A stretch of 64,000 nt of DNA from Rouxiella badensis (GTDB taxonomy: Bacteria; Pseudomonadota; Gammaproteobacteria; Enterobacterales; Enterobacteriaceae), in the NCBI RefSeq assembly GCF_002093665.1, contig NZ_MRWE01000027.1:1-64000 (forward strand), in the 5' to 3' direction. The notes under the pieces are model-generated. The model did no database searches, had not been told where the DNA came from, and was given only the letters and a program-made list of their open reading frames with translations. The position numbers were made by a program, and so were the translations under genes. Shown here one piece after another: positions 46,099-56,014 of the stretch; position 1 is the stretch's first letter; each line of letters starts with the position of its first letter.

Positions 46099-46848
46099 TC
46101 ACTCAGTTTCCGGTGGCGCCGGTCGCCACAAACAGCTTCCGCCCTTCTTCATCACCAGATCGAGACGCGATTCATGCGCGCTCAATTCTTCATCGCTGGC
46201 AAACAACACCTTCAAACCCGAGGCCGGTCGCAGGATAGGCTGAATATCCAACCCGTCAGCGCCGGTATTCTGCTCGCCTTCGTGGGAAAACTTCATCAAC
46301 GTCTGCCCACCGGTCATCATCAGATAGACTTCGGCGAGAATTTCGGAGTCAAGCAATGCGCCGTGCAGCGTTCGCTTGCTGTTGTCTATCAGATAGCGGT
46401 CACTCAGCGCATCGAGGTTGTTACGCTTGCCGGGAAACAGCTTGCGTGCCATCTGCAGGCTGTCGGTAATCTTGCAAAACGTTTCGGTTTTGGGGATATC
46501 ACGCCCCAGCATGCCGAACTCGTAGTCCATGAAGCCGATGTCAAAGTTCGCGTTATGGATGACCAGCTCACCGCCGCGAATGTAGTCCAGGAAGTCGTCG
46601 GCAATGTCGGCGAACGTTGGCTTGTCGGCAAGAAATTCGTCGCTGATGCCGTGAACGTTGAAGGCTTCGGGATCGATCAGTCTGTCCGGCTTCAAATAGA
46701 CGTGGAAATTTCTGCCGGTCAGGCGTCGGTTGATGACCTCGACGGCACCGATTTCAATGATACGATGCCCTTCGAAGTGGACGCCCAGCTTATTCATACC
46801 GGTGGTTTCGGTATCGAGAACAATCTGTCTGGTAGGTGTTGTTAGCAT
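46099..46848 (-). CDS. dnaQ: DNA polymerase III epsilon subunit (3'-5' proofreading exonuclease)
   Basis: DnaQ proofreads in the Pol III core. The start at 46848 (MLTTPTRQIVLDTETTG) is chosen to fit the family; 249 residues (243 in E. coli). The exonuclease motifs are VLDTETTGM (Exo I), IHNANFDIGFMDYE (Exo II) and HGALLDSEILAEVY (Exo III). The C-terminal alpha-binding tail ends KKGGSCLWRPAPPETE, a few residues longer than in E. coli. It is divergent from rnhA by 70 bases. Confidence 0.96.
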   Translation of the reverse strand: MLTTPTRQIVLDTETTGMNKLGVHFEGHRIIEIGAVEVINRRLTGRNFHVYLKPDRLIDPEAFNVHGISDEFLADKPTFADIADDFLDYIRGGELVIHNANFDIGFMDYEFGMLGRDIPKTETFCKITDSLQMARKLFPGKRNNLDALSDRYLIDNSKRTLHGALLDSEILAEVYLMMTGGQTLMKFSHEGEQNTGADGLDIQPILRPASGLKVLFASDEELSAHESRLDLVMKKGGSCLWRPAPPETE

Positions 46849-46918
46849 ATTGCAGTGCTCATAGCGCTCGTTTATGTCAGACTTGGCTTTTATATTCTGA
46901 TGGAAGAGTCTACCAGAG

Positions 46919-47386
46919 ATGCGCAAACAGGTAGAAATTTTCACCGACGGATCTTGCCTCGGCAATCCGGGACCCGGTGGTTACGGCGCAATATTGCGCT
47001 ACAAAGAGCATGAAAAACCCTTTAGTGCGGGTTATCGACTGACAACCAACAACCGCATGGAGCTGATGGCCGCTATCGTCGCACTCGAAGCGCTAACCGC
47101 CCCCTGCGACGTGACGCTCAGCACCGACAGCCAGTATGTTCGCCAGGGAATAACCCAGTGGATCCACAACTGGAAGAAACGTGGCTGGAAAACCGCTGAC
47201 AAGAAACCGGTGAAAAACGTCGATTTATGGCAACGGCTGGATGCCGCGATTCAGACGCACACCCTGAACTGGATGTGGGTCAAGGGCCACGCGGGCCATC
47301 CTGAGAACGAACGCTGTGACGAGCTGGCACGTCTTGCCGCCGGAAATCCTACGCTCGAAGACGTAGGTTATCAGCCAGAGAAATAG
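46919..47386 (+). CDS. rnhA: Ribonuclease HI
   Basis: RNase HI cuts the RNA strand of RNA-DNA hybrids. The 155-residue length equals E. coli RnhA. The acidic active-site motifs [18 protein letters not shown] and STDSQYV and the basic-protrusion segment [15 protein letters not shown] are seen. It is tail to tail with yafS. Confidence 0.97.
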   Translation: MRKQVEIFTDGSCLGNPGPGGYGAILRYKEHEKPFSAGYRLTTNNRMELMAAIVALEALTAPCDVTLSTDSQYVRQGITQWIHNWKKRGWKTADKKPVKNVDLWQRLDAAIQTHTLNWMWVKGHAGHPENERCDELARLAAGNPTLEDVGYQPEK

Positions 47387-47403
47387 TCTGCACCGCGCAA
47401 GGG

Positions 47404-48129
47404 CTAGTCGTCATGCTCTTCGCGGTAGGACTTGTTTGCGCCGACGGGTTGGGCAATCGACTGTCGGCGTGCCTGCACTTTTTTAGCGGTGGGCAGCAGC
47501 GGCAGCGTGCGTTTACGTGCCACGATAACCGTCATACAACCGAGCGCCGGAAGATGCGCACTGAGCAGTTCCCCGCCGTGCCGGTGCCAGGGCAATACCT
47601 GAAACCGTGATTTAAACATCACTTCATAGTTGAGCAAACTCAGCCAGTCGATGAGCCTTGTCTGACTAAACATGCGGCTAATGTAAGGCTGCTTTTTACG
47701 CAGGAAGGGAACGCACTTTCCGAGCCCTATCACGCTAAGCGGCGCAAATCCGCTCAACACCAGCCAGCCATCGTCTATTAAAACTCTATCTACCTCGCGC
47801 AGTATACGATGCGGATCGGTGGCATAATTCAGCGTGTGGCACAGCAGACAGGCATCGACTGACTTCTGTTCAAACGGCAGATAGTAAGGGTCACCGAGCA
47901 CGTGCAGCCCTTGCCCGTCGGGCGCAACGTTGACCTGATGCGAGATGGGACAATCTTCGCTGTTGATTTCAGTACTCAAATTGCCAATTTTAAGCAAATG
48001 AAAGCCATACAACTTGCTCCACCAGGGTTGCAGTTGTCTTTCAAGCGCGGCACGGTAGTAATCACCACGGGGAATGTCATCCCAGGATGAAGGCACCACG
48101 AGCTTTTTGCGGATATGTGCTGACTTCAT
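47404..48129 (-). CDS. yafS: SAM-dependent methyltransferase YafS
   Basis: A 241-residue class I methyltransferase-fold protein (E. coli YafS 240). The acidic/hydrophobic [21 protein letters not shown] and [22 protein letters not shown] are the motif post-I to III region; the substrate is unknown. It is divergent from gloB by 44 bases. Confidence 0.9.
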   Translation of the reverse strand: MKSAHIRKKLVVPSSWDDIPRGDYYRAALERQLQPWWSKLYGFHLLKIGNLSTEINSEDCPISHQVNVAPDGQGLHVLGDPYYLPFEQKSVDACLLCHTLNYATDPHRILREVDRVLIDDGWLVLSGFAPLSVIGLGKCVPFLRKKQPYISRMFSQTRLIDWLSLLNYEVMFKSRFQVLPWHRHGGELLSAHLPALGCMTVIVARKRTLPLLPTAKKVQARRQSIAQPVGANKSYREEHDD

Positions 48130-48173
48130 GTTTTGTTTTCAACTTTCAGGCATTTGCTAAACAGGAGTTTGTC

Positions 48174-48929
48174 ATGAATCTTATCAGTATTCCGGCCCTG
48201 CAGGACAACTACATTTGGTTACTTGATGACCAAAATGGTCATTGTGTGATAGTGGATCCCGGTGAGGCCGAGCCGGTGCTTGAGGCACTCGGAAAACGTC
48301 ATCTGACTCCAACGGCTATCATGCTGACCCACCATCATCACGACCATGTCGGCGGCGTGAGGGCGATAATTGAGCGATTTCCCGCTGTAACAGTGTACGG
48401 CCCCGAAGAAACTTTGAGCAAAGGCGCTCAGATAATTCTTAAAAACGGCGACGAGGTCGAAATCGGGGGGGTAAACTGGGCTATTTTTGCTACGCCCGGG
48501 CACACTTTAGGTCACATTTCATACTATAGCGCACCTTATCTTTTCTGCGGTGATACGATGTTTTCGGCAGGGTGTGGACGCCTCTTCGAAGGAACCGCCG
48601 AGCAAATGTACCAGTCGTTTCAACGCTTAGCCGAACTTCCGGACGAAACGCTTGTCTGCTGCGCGCACGAATATACAGTCTCAAACCTTAAGTTTGCACG
48701 CTCAATTCTTCCCGACGATTCTGATATCTCAGCCCATGAAGAAACGGTGCTAGATAAGCGTAAAAAGGGGCAATCATCCCTCCCTACAACGCTCGGTTTA
48801 GAACGTAAAATCAACCTGTTTTTACGTTGTCATGACGTTGATTTACAAAACAATTTAAACATTAACGAAAGCATTACGACTGACTGGCAGGTTTTTGCGC
48901 TTTTGAGGCATCTCAAAGATAGCTTCTGA
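48174..48929 (+). CDS. gloB: Hydroxyacylglutathione hydrolase (glyoxalase II)
   Basis: GloB hydrolyses S-lactoylglutathione from glyoxalase I, ending methylglyoxal detoxification. The start at 48174 has ACAGGAG upstream, giving 251 residues as in E. coli. The metallo-beta-lactamase motif [11 protein letters not shown] and the metal ligands in TPGHTLGHI and [13 protein letters not shown] are present; CCAHEYT is the substrate-binding segment. Confidence 0.96.
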   Translation: MNLISIPALQDNYIWLLDDQNGHCVIVDPGEAEPVLEALGKRHLTPTAIMLTHHHHDHVGGVRAIIERFPAVTVYGPEETLSKGAQIILKNGDEVEIGGVNWAIFATPGHTLGHISYYSAPYLFCGDTMFSAGCGRLFEGTAEQMYQSFQRLAELPDETLVCCAHEYTVSNLKFARSILPDDSDISAHEETVLDKRKKGQSSLPTTLGLERKINLFLRCHDVDLQNNLNINESITTDWQVFALLRHLKDSF

Positions 48930-48998
48930 ACCTTTTAGTTGTCTTTTTTGACGAGGCAAAGTAGTATTGCTCGTCTTTTAAGCAACTATGACACACAC

Positions 48999-50378
48999 AT
49001 GAAGGCTAATGCGATAATCATCATCGCCTCCGTGTTGTTGCTAGCTGGTTGTCAGGCGTCCAGGCAGGACGGCAAAATACCAGAACAGCACGCACAGAGT
49101 TTGTCTTCGGCAAGTCAAAGTGAAGCAGGAGAGTACACAGACGATGGGCAGTCGACGTCGGCGCAGTGGTTAGGTTCGAGTGACCCCAATGCGCAAAAGA
49201 ATCTGTGGAACTTCATTGGCGACGAGCTGAAGATGAAGGTTCCGGATAATCCCCGGATCCGTGAGCAAAAACTAAAATATTTAAAAAATAAGAGCTATCT
49301 CCACGATGTAACATTACGGGCAGAGCCGTACATGTACTGGATCACAGAGCAGATTAAGAAACGTAATATGCCGATGGAACTAGTACTGCTACCCATAGTG
49401 GAGAGCGCTTTTGACCCCAAAGCAACTTCAGCAGCTAATGCCGCTGGGTTATGGCAGATTGTGCCAAGTACGGGTCGCAATTATGGTTTGAAAGATAACC
49501 AGTGGTATGACGGTCGCCGTGATGTTGTGGCATCGACAACCGCAGCGCTTGATATGATGCAAAACCTGAACAAGATGTTTGGCGGCGACTGGTTACTGAC
49601 CGTTGCAGCGTATAACAGCGGTGAAGGTCGCGTGATGCAAGCGATAAAACAGAATAAAGCGAAAGGTCGCCCAACAGACTTCTGGTCATTGGCTCTCCCG
49701 CGTGAGACGTCGATTTACGTACCGAAGATGTTAGCGCTTAGCGATATTCTTAAGCACAGTAAAAAATACGGAATTAGCTTACCGAAGCCTGACGAAGACC
49801 GTGCTCTGGCGCGTGTCGAAGTAGGCCAACAGATGCAGTTAACTCAGGCGGCTGAGATGGCGGGCATGTCACTGACTAAGCTTAAATCCTTCAATACCGG
49901 CTATAAACGTAATGTTACGGCCCCTAACGGCCCACATTACATTGTGTTACCAAAGGCGCATGCCGACCAGCTCAAAGATTCCCTGGCTGATGAAGACATC
50001 AACGCAGTACAGGAAACGAGATTGGCCAGCAACAGCACGTCTGGTGCAGCTTCTTACAAGGTCCGCTCCGGCGACAGCCTGTCAGGGATTGCAGCTAGAC
50101 TGAATGTGAAGTCCAGTGATTTACAGCGTTGGAACAATTTACGCTCGGCGAGCGTGCTAAAAGTTGGGCAAACCCTGCAAGTGGCAGACAGCGGCGTGAG
50201 TGGTAGCAACAGCAGTATTACGTATCAGGTACGTAAAGGCGATTCGTTGGCCAGTATTGCTCGACGTAACGGCGTGAACATCAAAGATGTGATGCGCTGG
50301 AATGCGGGCATGGACAACCTTCAACCAGGCGAGAAGCTGACGCTCTACGTCAGCGGCAAGCAGAGTCCTGAAAGTTGA
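48999..50378 (+). CDS. mltD: Membrane-bound lytic murein transglycosylase D
   Basis: MltD cleaves peptidoglycan glycan strands. The start at 48999 gives a lipoprotein signal with lipobox LLAGC. The 459 residues hold an SLT domain (catalytic Glu in PIVESAFDPKA, then AAGLWQIVPSTGRNYGL) and two C-terminal LysM domains starting at SYKVRSGDSLSGIA and TYQVRKGDSLASIA. E. coli MltD is similar in size. A terminator with a UUCG loop follows. Confidence 0.96.
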   Translation: MKANAIIIIASVLLLAGCQASRQDGKIPEQHAQSLSSASQSEAGEYTDDGQSTSAQWLGSSDPNAQKNLWNFIGDELKMKVPDNPRIREQKLKYLKNKSYLHDVTLRAEPYMYWITEQIKKRNMPMELVLLPIVESAFDPKATSAANAAGLWQIVPSTGRNYGLKDNQWYDGRRDVVASTTAALDMMQNLNKMFGGDWLLTVAAYNSGEGRVMQAIKQNKAKGRPTDFWSLALPRETSIYVPKMLALSDILKHSKKYGISLPKPDEDRALARVEVGQQMQLTQAAEMAGMSLTKLKSFNTGYKRNVTAPNGPHYIVLPKAHADQLKDSLADEDINAVQETRLASNSTSGAASYKVRSGDSLSGIAARLNVKSSDLQRWNNLRSASVLKVGQTLQVADSGVSGSNSSITYQVRKGDSLASIARRNGVNIKDVMRWNAGMDNLQPGEKLTLYVSGKQSPES

Positions 50379-50399
50379 TACCGCACTGTAGTCGTTAAG

Positions 50400-50427
50400 A
50401 AAAAAGCACCTTCGGGTGCTTTTTTTA
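50400..50427 (+). terminator. mltD terminator
   Basis: AAAAAGCACC-TTCG-GGTGCTTTTTTT is a 10-bp stem with a UUCG tetraloop and a T run on the plus strand, just after mltD. Confidence 0.92.
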
Positions 50428-50867
50428 TGCCTTGAGTATAGCGCCGTTAATATCACCCATCGGGTAAAAAACTATTTACCCCAAATCACTCCCGCCAAAG
50501 ATAAATAACAAATCCTATTAGGCTTATGCATTTTAAAATAACAAAAATCATCAACAAACCTCACAGAATATAATTTTATTGAAAGCGCAACTGTTAGTCC
50601 TTCGACCTGTAATTGCCCAAAAAAATGTGATTTGCATCACAAAATATGACAACATTGAAATTAGCTGTTATAGATATTACACAGTGAGAAACAGACCAAA
50701 CCCTTTGGCACGCCTGATGCCAGCACGCAGGGCAAGGGGGAGAGATAGCGTTATCGGCCTCTATTTCTCACCAATTTCTATCCTGATTGGCCACCTATTT
50801 TTCCCCTTTCACTCTTTTGCAAGGACGTATTTGAAACACTGAAATCAAACTAATAAACAAGGTACTT
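50428..50867. other. AT-rich upstream region of the sugar porter
   Basis: The 440-bp gap is AT-rich and holds no convincing gene. It carries the CRP site at 50626-50641. An 87-codon frame (50579-50842) runs through that site and has no family look. Confidence 0.5.
50626..50641. promoter_or_regulatory. Consensus CRP-binding site
   Basis: TGTGA-TTTGCA-TCACA is a perfect match to the CRP core. It lies 227 bases before the sugar porter start and suggests control by cAMP-CRP. Confidence 0.8.
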
Positions 50868-52379
50868 ATGACGCAGATAAATGAAGAAAAAATTGAAACA
50901 CTCTCAGAGACGCGAGGGAGCGAAAATAGCGCTCCGGCTACGGTTGAAAATAGTGATAACAACAGTTTTCTCAGCGCAGATGCGTTTCTCCTTACCGCAA
51001 CGGGCATAGCCGCCATCGCCGGGTTCCTCTACGGATACGACACCGGGATTATTTCGGGCGCGCTGCTACAAATCACGCACGACTTTTCCCTGTCGAGCCA
51101 CGCTCAGGAATGGGTGACCAGCGCCATACTCGTGGGGGCAGTTATCGGCGCACTGTGCTGCGGTAAACTCTCGAGCTCTATAGGCCGCCGCTATACGGTG
51201 ATGACCGTCGCCGGTATTTTCGCCATTGGCGTAATCGGCTCGGGCCTTTCCGCCTCGGCGTTTTGGCTGGGAGTGGCGCGTATCGTGCTCGGATTTGCCG
51301 TCGGCGGAGCCTCACAGATAGTGCCGGTGTATATCGCTGAGCTTGCCCCGCCCGAAAAACGGGGGCGACTGGTGACCTTTTTCAATATTTCTATCGGTAT
51401 CGGCATTCTCACCGCTGGCCTGGTCGGCGCGTTTATGCAGGATATCTGGTCATGGCGCGTGATGTTCTCGGTCGCGGCTATCCCGGCGCTGATTTTGCTG
51501 GTCGGTATGCTGCCACTGCCTGAGAGCCCACGCTGGTTGGTCGGTCAGAAACGTATCAAAGAAGCGCGTGTTGCGTTGAACATGGTGCGTGAAACCGATC
51601 GCGAAGTGCGCCATGAACTGCGAAATATTCAAAAAGTACACGATAAAGTCGAACGTAAAGCCGTCGCAGGCTGGAAAGACCTCAAACAGCCGTGGATGCG
51701 CCCTGCCCTGTTTGCCGGTTTAGGCGTAGCGGCTTTTACTCAGCTTTCGGGCATCGAGATGATGATCTACTACACGCCCACCTTCCTGACCGATGCAGGC
51801 TTTAGCCGAGGCGCGGCGCTGCATTCGGCGCTGGGTGTGGCGGTGATTTATCTGGTGCTGACGATTATCGGTAAGCTCGTGGTCGACCACGTGGGCCGTC
51901 GTACCCTGACTCTGTGGATGATGCCGGGTGCCATCATCAGCCTGTTTCTGCTTGGCCTGATGTTTATGCTGGATAGTCATGGCCAGCAATATGGCTGGTT
52001 GATAGTGACCTGTCTGTTTGCGTTTATGGTGTTTAACTCGGGCGGGATCCAGGTTATTGGCTGGCTTCTGGGTTCAGAGGTCTATCCGATGAGCATCAGG
52101 GAAAAGGCGACCAGCCTGCACGCGGCAACGCTATGGGGCTCGAATCTGCTTCTCACCGCCACCGCACTTTCACTGGTCAACATCTTAGGCATCGGCGGGG
52201 CAATGTGGTTCTATGCGCTGCTCAACCTGTTGGGCTTCCTGTTTATCTTCTTTATGGTTCCGGAAACAAAGGGGCGCTCGCTGGAAGAGATAGAGACTTC
52301 ACTGAAAGAGGGCCGCTTCTACCCGCGCCAGCGGAGCAAACAGCCCAAGGCCGTAAAGCAGGTCGATAAAATCGCTTAA
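50868..52379 (+). CDS. Sugar porter family MFS transporter
   Basis: A 503-residue MFS protein with 12 membrane segments and a 40-residue polar N-terminal tail. Sugar porter motifs are all present: FLYGYDTGIISGAL, GRRYTVM, PLPESPRWLVG, QLSGIEMMIYYTP and PETKGRSLEEIE. It resembles proton-coupled hexose, pentose or inositol carriers; the sugar cannot be told. It sits alone between mltD and yafD, where E. coli has no such gene. Confidence 0.9.
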   Translation: MTQINEEKIETLSETRGSENSAPATVENSDNNSFLSADAFLLTATGIAAIAGFLYGYDTGIISGALLQITHDFSLSSHAQEWVTSAILVGAVIGALCCGKLSSSIGRRYTVMTVAGIFAIGVIGSGLSASAFWLGVARIVLGFAVGGASQIVPVYIAELAPPEKRGRLVTFFNISIGIGILTAGLVGAFMQDIWSWRVMFSVAAIPALILLVGMLPLPESPRWLVGQKRIKEARVALNMVRETDREVRHELRNIQKVHDKVERKAVAGWKDLKQPWMRPALFAGLGVAAFTQLSGIEMMIYYTPTFLTDAGFSRGAALHSALGVAVIYLVLTIIGKLVVDHVGRRTLTLWMMPGAIISLFLLGLMFMLDSHGQQYGWLIVTCLFAFMVFNSGGIQVIGWLLGSEVYPMSIREKATSLHAATLWGSNLLLTATALSLVNILGIGGAMWFYALLNLLGFLFIFFMVPETKGRSLEEIETSLKEGRFYPRQRSKQPKAVKQVDKIA

Positions 52380-52423
52380 CGCTTGCCCCGGTCGAGCCTT
52401 GCGCTTGCCGGGGCAAATTTTCT

Positions 52424-53218
52424 TCAGGGGTGCTGCTGCGCTAAAAAGTCCACCAGCAGTGGATTATGATCGGAAGCCCGCGTCTCCAGCACCTGAGCCT
52501 GTGTCACGCTCAACCCGCGGTAGAAGATAAAATCGAGCGGGCGGCCAAACGCCCGGCGACGCAGGTCCGCAGGGAAACGAACCTCCTGAAGCGAGATATT
52601 GCTCGCAAAACCGTACAACGCATTAATGCGCTGGCGGCTCCACGCATTGAAATCCCCCGCCATCACCACCGGACCTTTATGGTTGGCAATCTGTTCGCCG
52701 ATAGGGTCGAGCTGCTTACTGTAAACGTCGACACCAATGCTGAAATTCACCGCGTGAATGTTGACTACCATTAACAGGCGACCATCCGTTAAGGGGTACA
52801 CGGTGATTAACGCAGACTTTGACAGACGAAGCAGCGGCTCCCGTTCGCGCAGCGGACAGCAATACACCGGATGCGCGGCGGCCAGCGTCATCACCCCAGA
52901 AGGATGCTGTGGTAAAACAAAGGCGGGTACCTGATCGGCAGCCAGAAAATTAGACGTGGCAAAACGGATAAGTTCAGGAGTCGTCTGCGCCTCTTGCAGC
53001 AGGACCAACTGCGCGTCTTTACCGAAGCCCTGCAGTACAGAAAGCCAGTCAGCGCGCTGCTGTTTAAAGATGTTCCATACCATGATGCGCAAGACGTTCG
53101 AATTGGTGAGTGCCGCGCCGGGTGGCAGATCGGGTCCAGGATGTGGCAATACACCTGGGAAGATTTGCTCAACCGGCTGACCGGCAACATACCTCATTGC
53201 ATACGTTTTTTTCGGCAC
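52424..53218 (-). CDS. yafD: Endonuclease/exonuclease/phosphatase family protein YafD
   Basis: A 264-residue EEP-fold protein (E. coli 266). Motifs seen are [14 protein letters not shown] (metal Asn), LLQEAQT (metal Glu), [10 protein letters not shown] (Asp, Asn) and [12 protein letters not shown] (catalytic Asp-His). Its substrate is unknown. The N-terminal [15 protein letters not shown] matches E. coli. It is divergent from yafC across 261 bases without another gene. Confidence 0.94.
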   Translation of the reverse strand: MPKKTYAMRYVAGQPVEQIFPGVLPHPGPDLPPGAALTNSNVLRIMVWNIFKQQRADWLSVLQGFGKDAQLVLLQEAQTTPELIRFATSNFLAADQVPAFVLPQHPSGVMTLAAAHPVYCCPLREREPLLRLSKSALITVYPLTDGRLLMVVNIHAVNFSIGVDVYSKQLDPIGEQIANHKGPVVMAGDFNAWSRQRINALYGFASNISLQEVRFPADLRRRAFGRPLDFIFYRGLSVTQAQVLETRASDHNPLLVDFLAQQHP

Positions 53219-53479
53219 ACTGTTAACCCATTTCTACCCAGAATCCCTCAAGATAATTGGAAACTGGCGATATCCATCGTGAATCTGCTGTGCGGAAAAT
53301 TTCCCTTCAGCGGTATTTCCCAGTATACGCCCCACTTAAGGAAGACCCAATTTGTTTACATTGGTATACATCTTGAGCTTAAAAAACATCAATAACCTGA
53401 TCCGACATTTGATAGCAAGCCCGCTGGCCCTGTGCTTAAATAACCAGAATATTTAGAAATTTATGTCCGGGATGCAACA

Positions 53480-54379
53480 ATGAAAGCGAGTTCAGAAGAG
53501 CTGATGGTCTTTGTGACGGTGGTCGAGAGCGGCAGTTTTAGCAGGGCCGCCGAGCATCTCGGGCAGGATAATTCGGTGGTCAGTCGGACGATAAAGCGGC
53601 TAGAGCAGAAATTAGACATTCAGTTGCTCAATCGCACCACGCGTCAAATTAGCCTGACTCATGAGGGCGAACGCTACTTTACCCGGGTTCAAAAAATCCT
53701 TCAGGAGATGGCGGCAGCGGAAAATGACCTGCTGGAGAATCGCAACGAACCACAAGGTCTGCTGCGAGTGGATGCCGCTACGCCGGTGGTGCTTCATGTT
53801 CTCACTCCGCTGGTCGCCGAATTCACTCAGCGCTATCCCAAAATGACGCTTTCGCTCTTCTCCTCGGAGAGCAATATCAACTTAATCGATCAGCAGGTGG
53901 ATATCGCGATTCGCATCGGCGAGTTGGAAGACTCAAGCCTGCGCGCCCGCAAACTGATGTTGAGCTATCGAAGCGTATTGGCCTCACCGGCGTATTTGGA
54001 AAAATGGGGTGTGCCGAAAAACGTGGACGATCTCGCCAATCATCGGTGCCTGGGATTCAACGAGGTGTTGCATCTCAACAAATGGCCGCTGCTGTGTGCA
54101 GACGGCCAACAGTTGACGATTACGCCATTTATCTCTGCTGGCAGCGGTGAGACCCTGCGCCAGCTTTGTCTGACGGGCAACGGGATTGCCTGTCTTTCAG
54201 ACTTTATGATCAAGCAGGACGTTGATAAAGGCGATCTGGTTGAGCTGCTGGTACCCGCGGTGATGCGCATCGCCATGCCGATGCACGCAGTTTATTACAG
54301 CGACCAGGCCGTCAGCACGCGTATTCGCTGCTTTATCGACTTCCTGAGTGAAAAACTACAGCACGTCGAAGCAAATTAA
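53480..54379 (+). CDS. yafC: LysR family transcriptional regulator YafC
   Basis: A 299-residue LysR regulator with an N-terminal winged HTH ([23 protein letters not shown], residues about 18-40) and a periplasmic-binding-like ligand domain from about residue 90. Its stop codon overlaps the convergent dkgB stop by four bases. The neighbourhood yafD-yafC-dkgB is that of E. coli; targets are unknown. Confidence 0.93.
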   Translation: MKASSEELMVFVTVVESGSFSRAAEHLGQDNSVVSRTIKRLEQKLDIQLLNRTTRQISLTHEGERYFTRVQKILQEMAAAENDLLENRNEPQGLLRVDAATPVVLHVLTPLVAEFTQRYPKMTLSLFSSESNINLIDQQVDIAIRIGELEDSSLRARKLMLSYRSVLASPAYLEKWGVPKNVDDLANHRCLGFNEVLHLNKWPLLCADGQQLTITPFISAGSGETLRQLCLTGNGIACLSDFMIKQDVDKGDLVELLVPAVMRIAMPMHAVYYSDQAVSTRIRCFIDFLSEKLQHVEAN

Positions 54380-55182
54380 GCATCCCACTCTGGCGCCAGG
54401 CCTTGCGGACTGACCAGACGCCCGTTACGTTCAAGCTGGGCAATCTGCGCCATATCTTGTGGCGACAACTTCAGCGTTTGCGCCTGCAAATTGCTTTCTA
54501 GGTTTGCCCGCTTGGTCGAAGACGGGATCACCGCATAACCCAGCTGAAGCGCCCATGCCAAAACAACCTGTGCCGGTGTTGCACCATGTTGCTCGGCAAT
54601 CTGCATGATAGTGGCATCCTTCAGCGCCTCACCATAGGCCAGCGTCATGTAGGAGGTTATCGCGATATTGTGCTGGCGCGCGAAATCCACGACCTGCTGA
54701 TTTTGCAGGAATGGCGATAGCTCAATCTGATTGGTAGCAATCTCGGCGGCGCCTACGGCATCGATGGCCTCCTGCATCAACGCCACGGTAAAGTTTGAAA
54801 TCCCTATCTGGTGCGTCAGCCCTTGCTTTTTTGCCTCAACCAGCGCCTGCATCGTTTCCGCGACGCTGACAGCGCCGTTCGGCGACGGCCAGTGGATCAG
54901 CGTCAGATCGACGTAATCGGTTTTAAGCTTACTGAGGCTGACTTTCAGGCTTTCAATCACCGCGCCGGCGCTGAGATTTTCGATCCAAATCTTGGTCGTG
55001 ATAAAGATCTCTTCGCGTGGGATGCCGCTTTCTGCTATGGCCTCACCTACCGCGCCTTCGTTGTCATAAATTTGGGCGGTGTCGACAGCACGGTATCCCA
55101 GCGCCAGCGCCGTTGAAACCGAGTCTTTTACAATCTGATCTTTTAAACGGAATGTCCCTAAACCAAAGGCTGGAATGTTCAT
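54376..55182 (-). CDS. dkgB: 2,5-didehydrogluconate reductase B / methylglyoxal reductase
   Basis: An NADPH-dependent aldo-keto reductase of 268 residues (E. coli 267). The catalytic tetrad is in [13 protein letters not shown] (Asp, Tyr), ITTKIW (Lys) and LTLIHWPSP (His); [12 protein letters not shown] binds NADPH. It acts on ketogluconates and aldehydes such as methylglyoxal. Confidence 0.95.
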   Translation of the reverse strand: MNIPAFGLGTFRLKDQIVKDSVSTALALGYRAVDTAQIYDNEGAVGEAIAESGIPREEIFITTKIWIENLSAGAVIESLKVSLSKLKTDYVDLTLIHWPSPNGAVSVAETMQALVEAKKQGLTHQIGISNFTVALMQEAIDAVGAAEIATNQIELSPFLQNQQVVDFARQHNIAITSYMTLAYGEALKDATIMQIAEQHGATPAQVVLAWALQLGYAVIPSSTKRANLESNLQAQTLKLSPQDMAQIAQLERNGRLVSPQGLAPEWDA

Positions 55183-55316
55183 CTTAAGGCTCTCTTCATT
55201 AAGTGTTTATTAAACGATAACTCGCTTACGGGGTCAGGAATGAGGAGAGTATGGCCTCTAGGTTAATGGATAAAAATAACCTGATTACCATAATACTTTT
55301 GACTAAAATGCAATAA

Positions 55317-56009
55317 TCACGCGGATTCAGAGGCAGGGTAAAAGCGTTGCCAGTCGAGCGCAGGCAGCATCTCAAGGCGGTTATTTTGGGCGTTGACACC
55401 CCAGTGCTGTATAGCGTCATTGGCGTCAGGCAGCGCCAGCGCCGCAAGGCAACCCTCGGTAGCGGTATGGCAGAGTCGTAAGGCGGTAGATTGGGACAAA
55501 AAGGTTTTTGCATCAGGATTAAGCGCCACGGCGTTCATCATCAAAACCCCTTCCCCCGTCTGCTTCACAAGCGCCTCGCGCTGGCACCAAAGCTGCCAAA
55601 ACGCGGTTTGCAGGCTACATTGGGCATTCAGCCAGTCATTTTCTTTAGCACTGAAATATTGCCGAGCGATGGACAGCAGGCTTCTCCTTTGGCGGTCGAT
55701 TTCGATATCGCAGCCTACCGGTCCACGGTCGGAAACGGCCACCAGCAGCCGATCGGCGCTGTGACTCAGGTTGAAAAAGGGTTGCACAGCGTCGGTAAAA
55801 ACCGGTTTTCCGCCCGCAAGGAGCGTCATTTCCGGCAGCGTCGCTCGGTTGAAAACCTTGAACATCAGTTCGGCAAGCAGCGCTCTGCCCGCTAAAAAGG
55901 TCTCAGCGCGTGCTGCCCCCATCCCCCCGGCCTGTGCGAGCAATGCAGGCGAAAGTCTATCCCGGCCAAGAGGGGCATCGAGCCTACCGAACGCGACAGC
56001 GGTCACCAT
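55317..56009 (-). CDS. 4'-phosphopantetheinyl transferase of the aryl polyene cluster
   Basis: A 230-residue Sfp/AcpT-type transferase that loads the phosphopantetheine arm onto acyl carrier proteins. The magnesium motif GCDIEI and the FSAKENDWL ... WCQREALVK motif are present. It is the last gene of the leftward pigment cluster, five bases after a ketosynthase, so it most likely activates the cluster's ACPs (not in this window). Confidence 0.9.
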   Translation of the reverse strand: MVTAVAFGRLDAPLGRDRLSPALLAQAGGMGAARAETFLAGRALLAELMFKVFNRATLPEMTLLAGGKPVFTDAVQPFFNLSHSADRLLVAVSDRGPVGCDIEIDRQRRSLLSIARQYFSAKENDWLNAQCSLQTAFWQLWCQREALVKQTGEGVLMMNAVALNPDAKTFLSQSTALRLCHTATEGCLAALALPDANDAIQHWGVNAQNNRLEMLPALDWQRFYPASESA

Positions 56010-56014
56010 CGCTC

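Noticed and set aside
50579-50842. An 87-codon frame between mltD and the sugar porter
   Set aside because: It covers the CRP site, starts with TTG without a clear SD and shows no known motif.
53219-53479. A small gene between yafD and yafC
   Set aside because: The only open frame (52994-53395) is mostly antisense to yafD and has no SD or motif.
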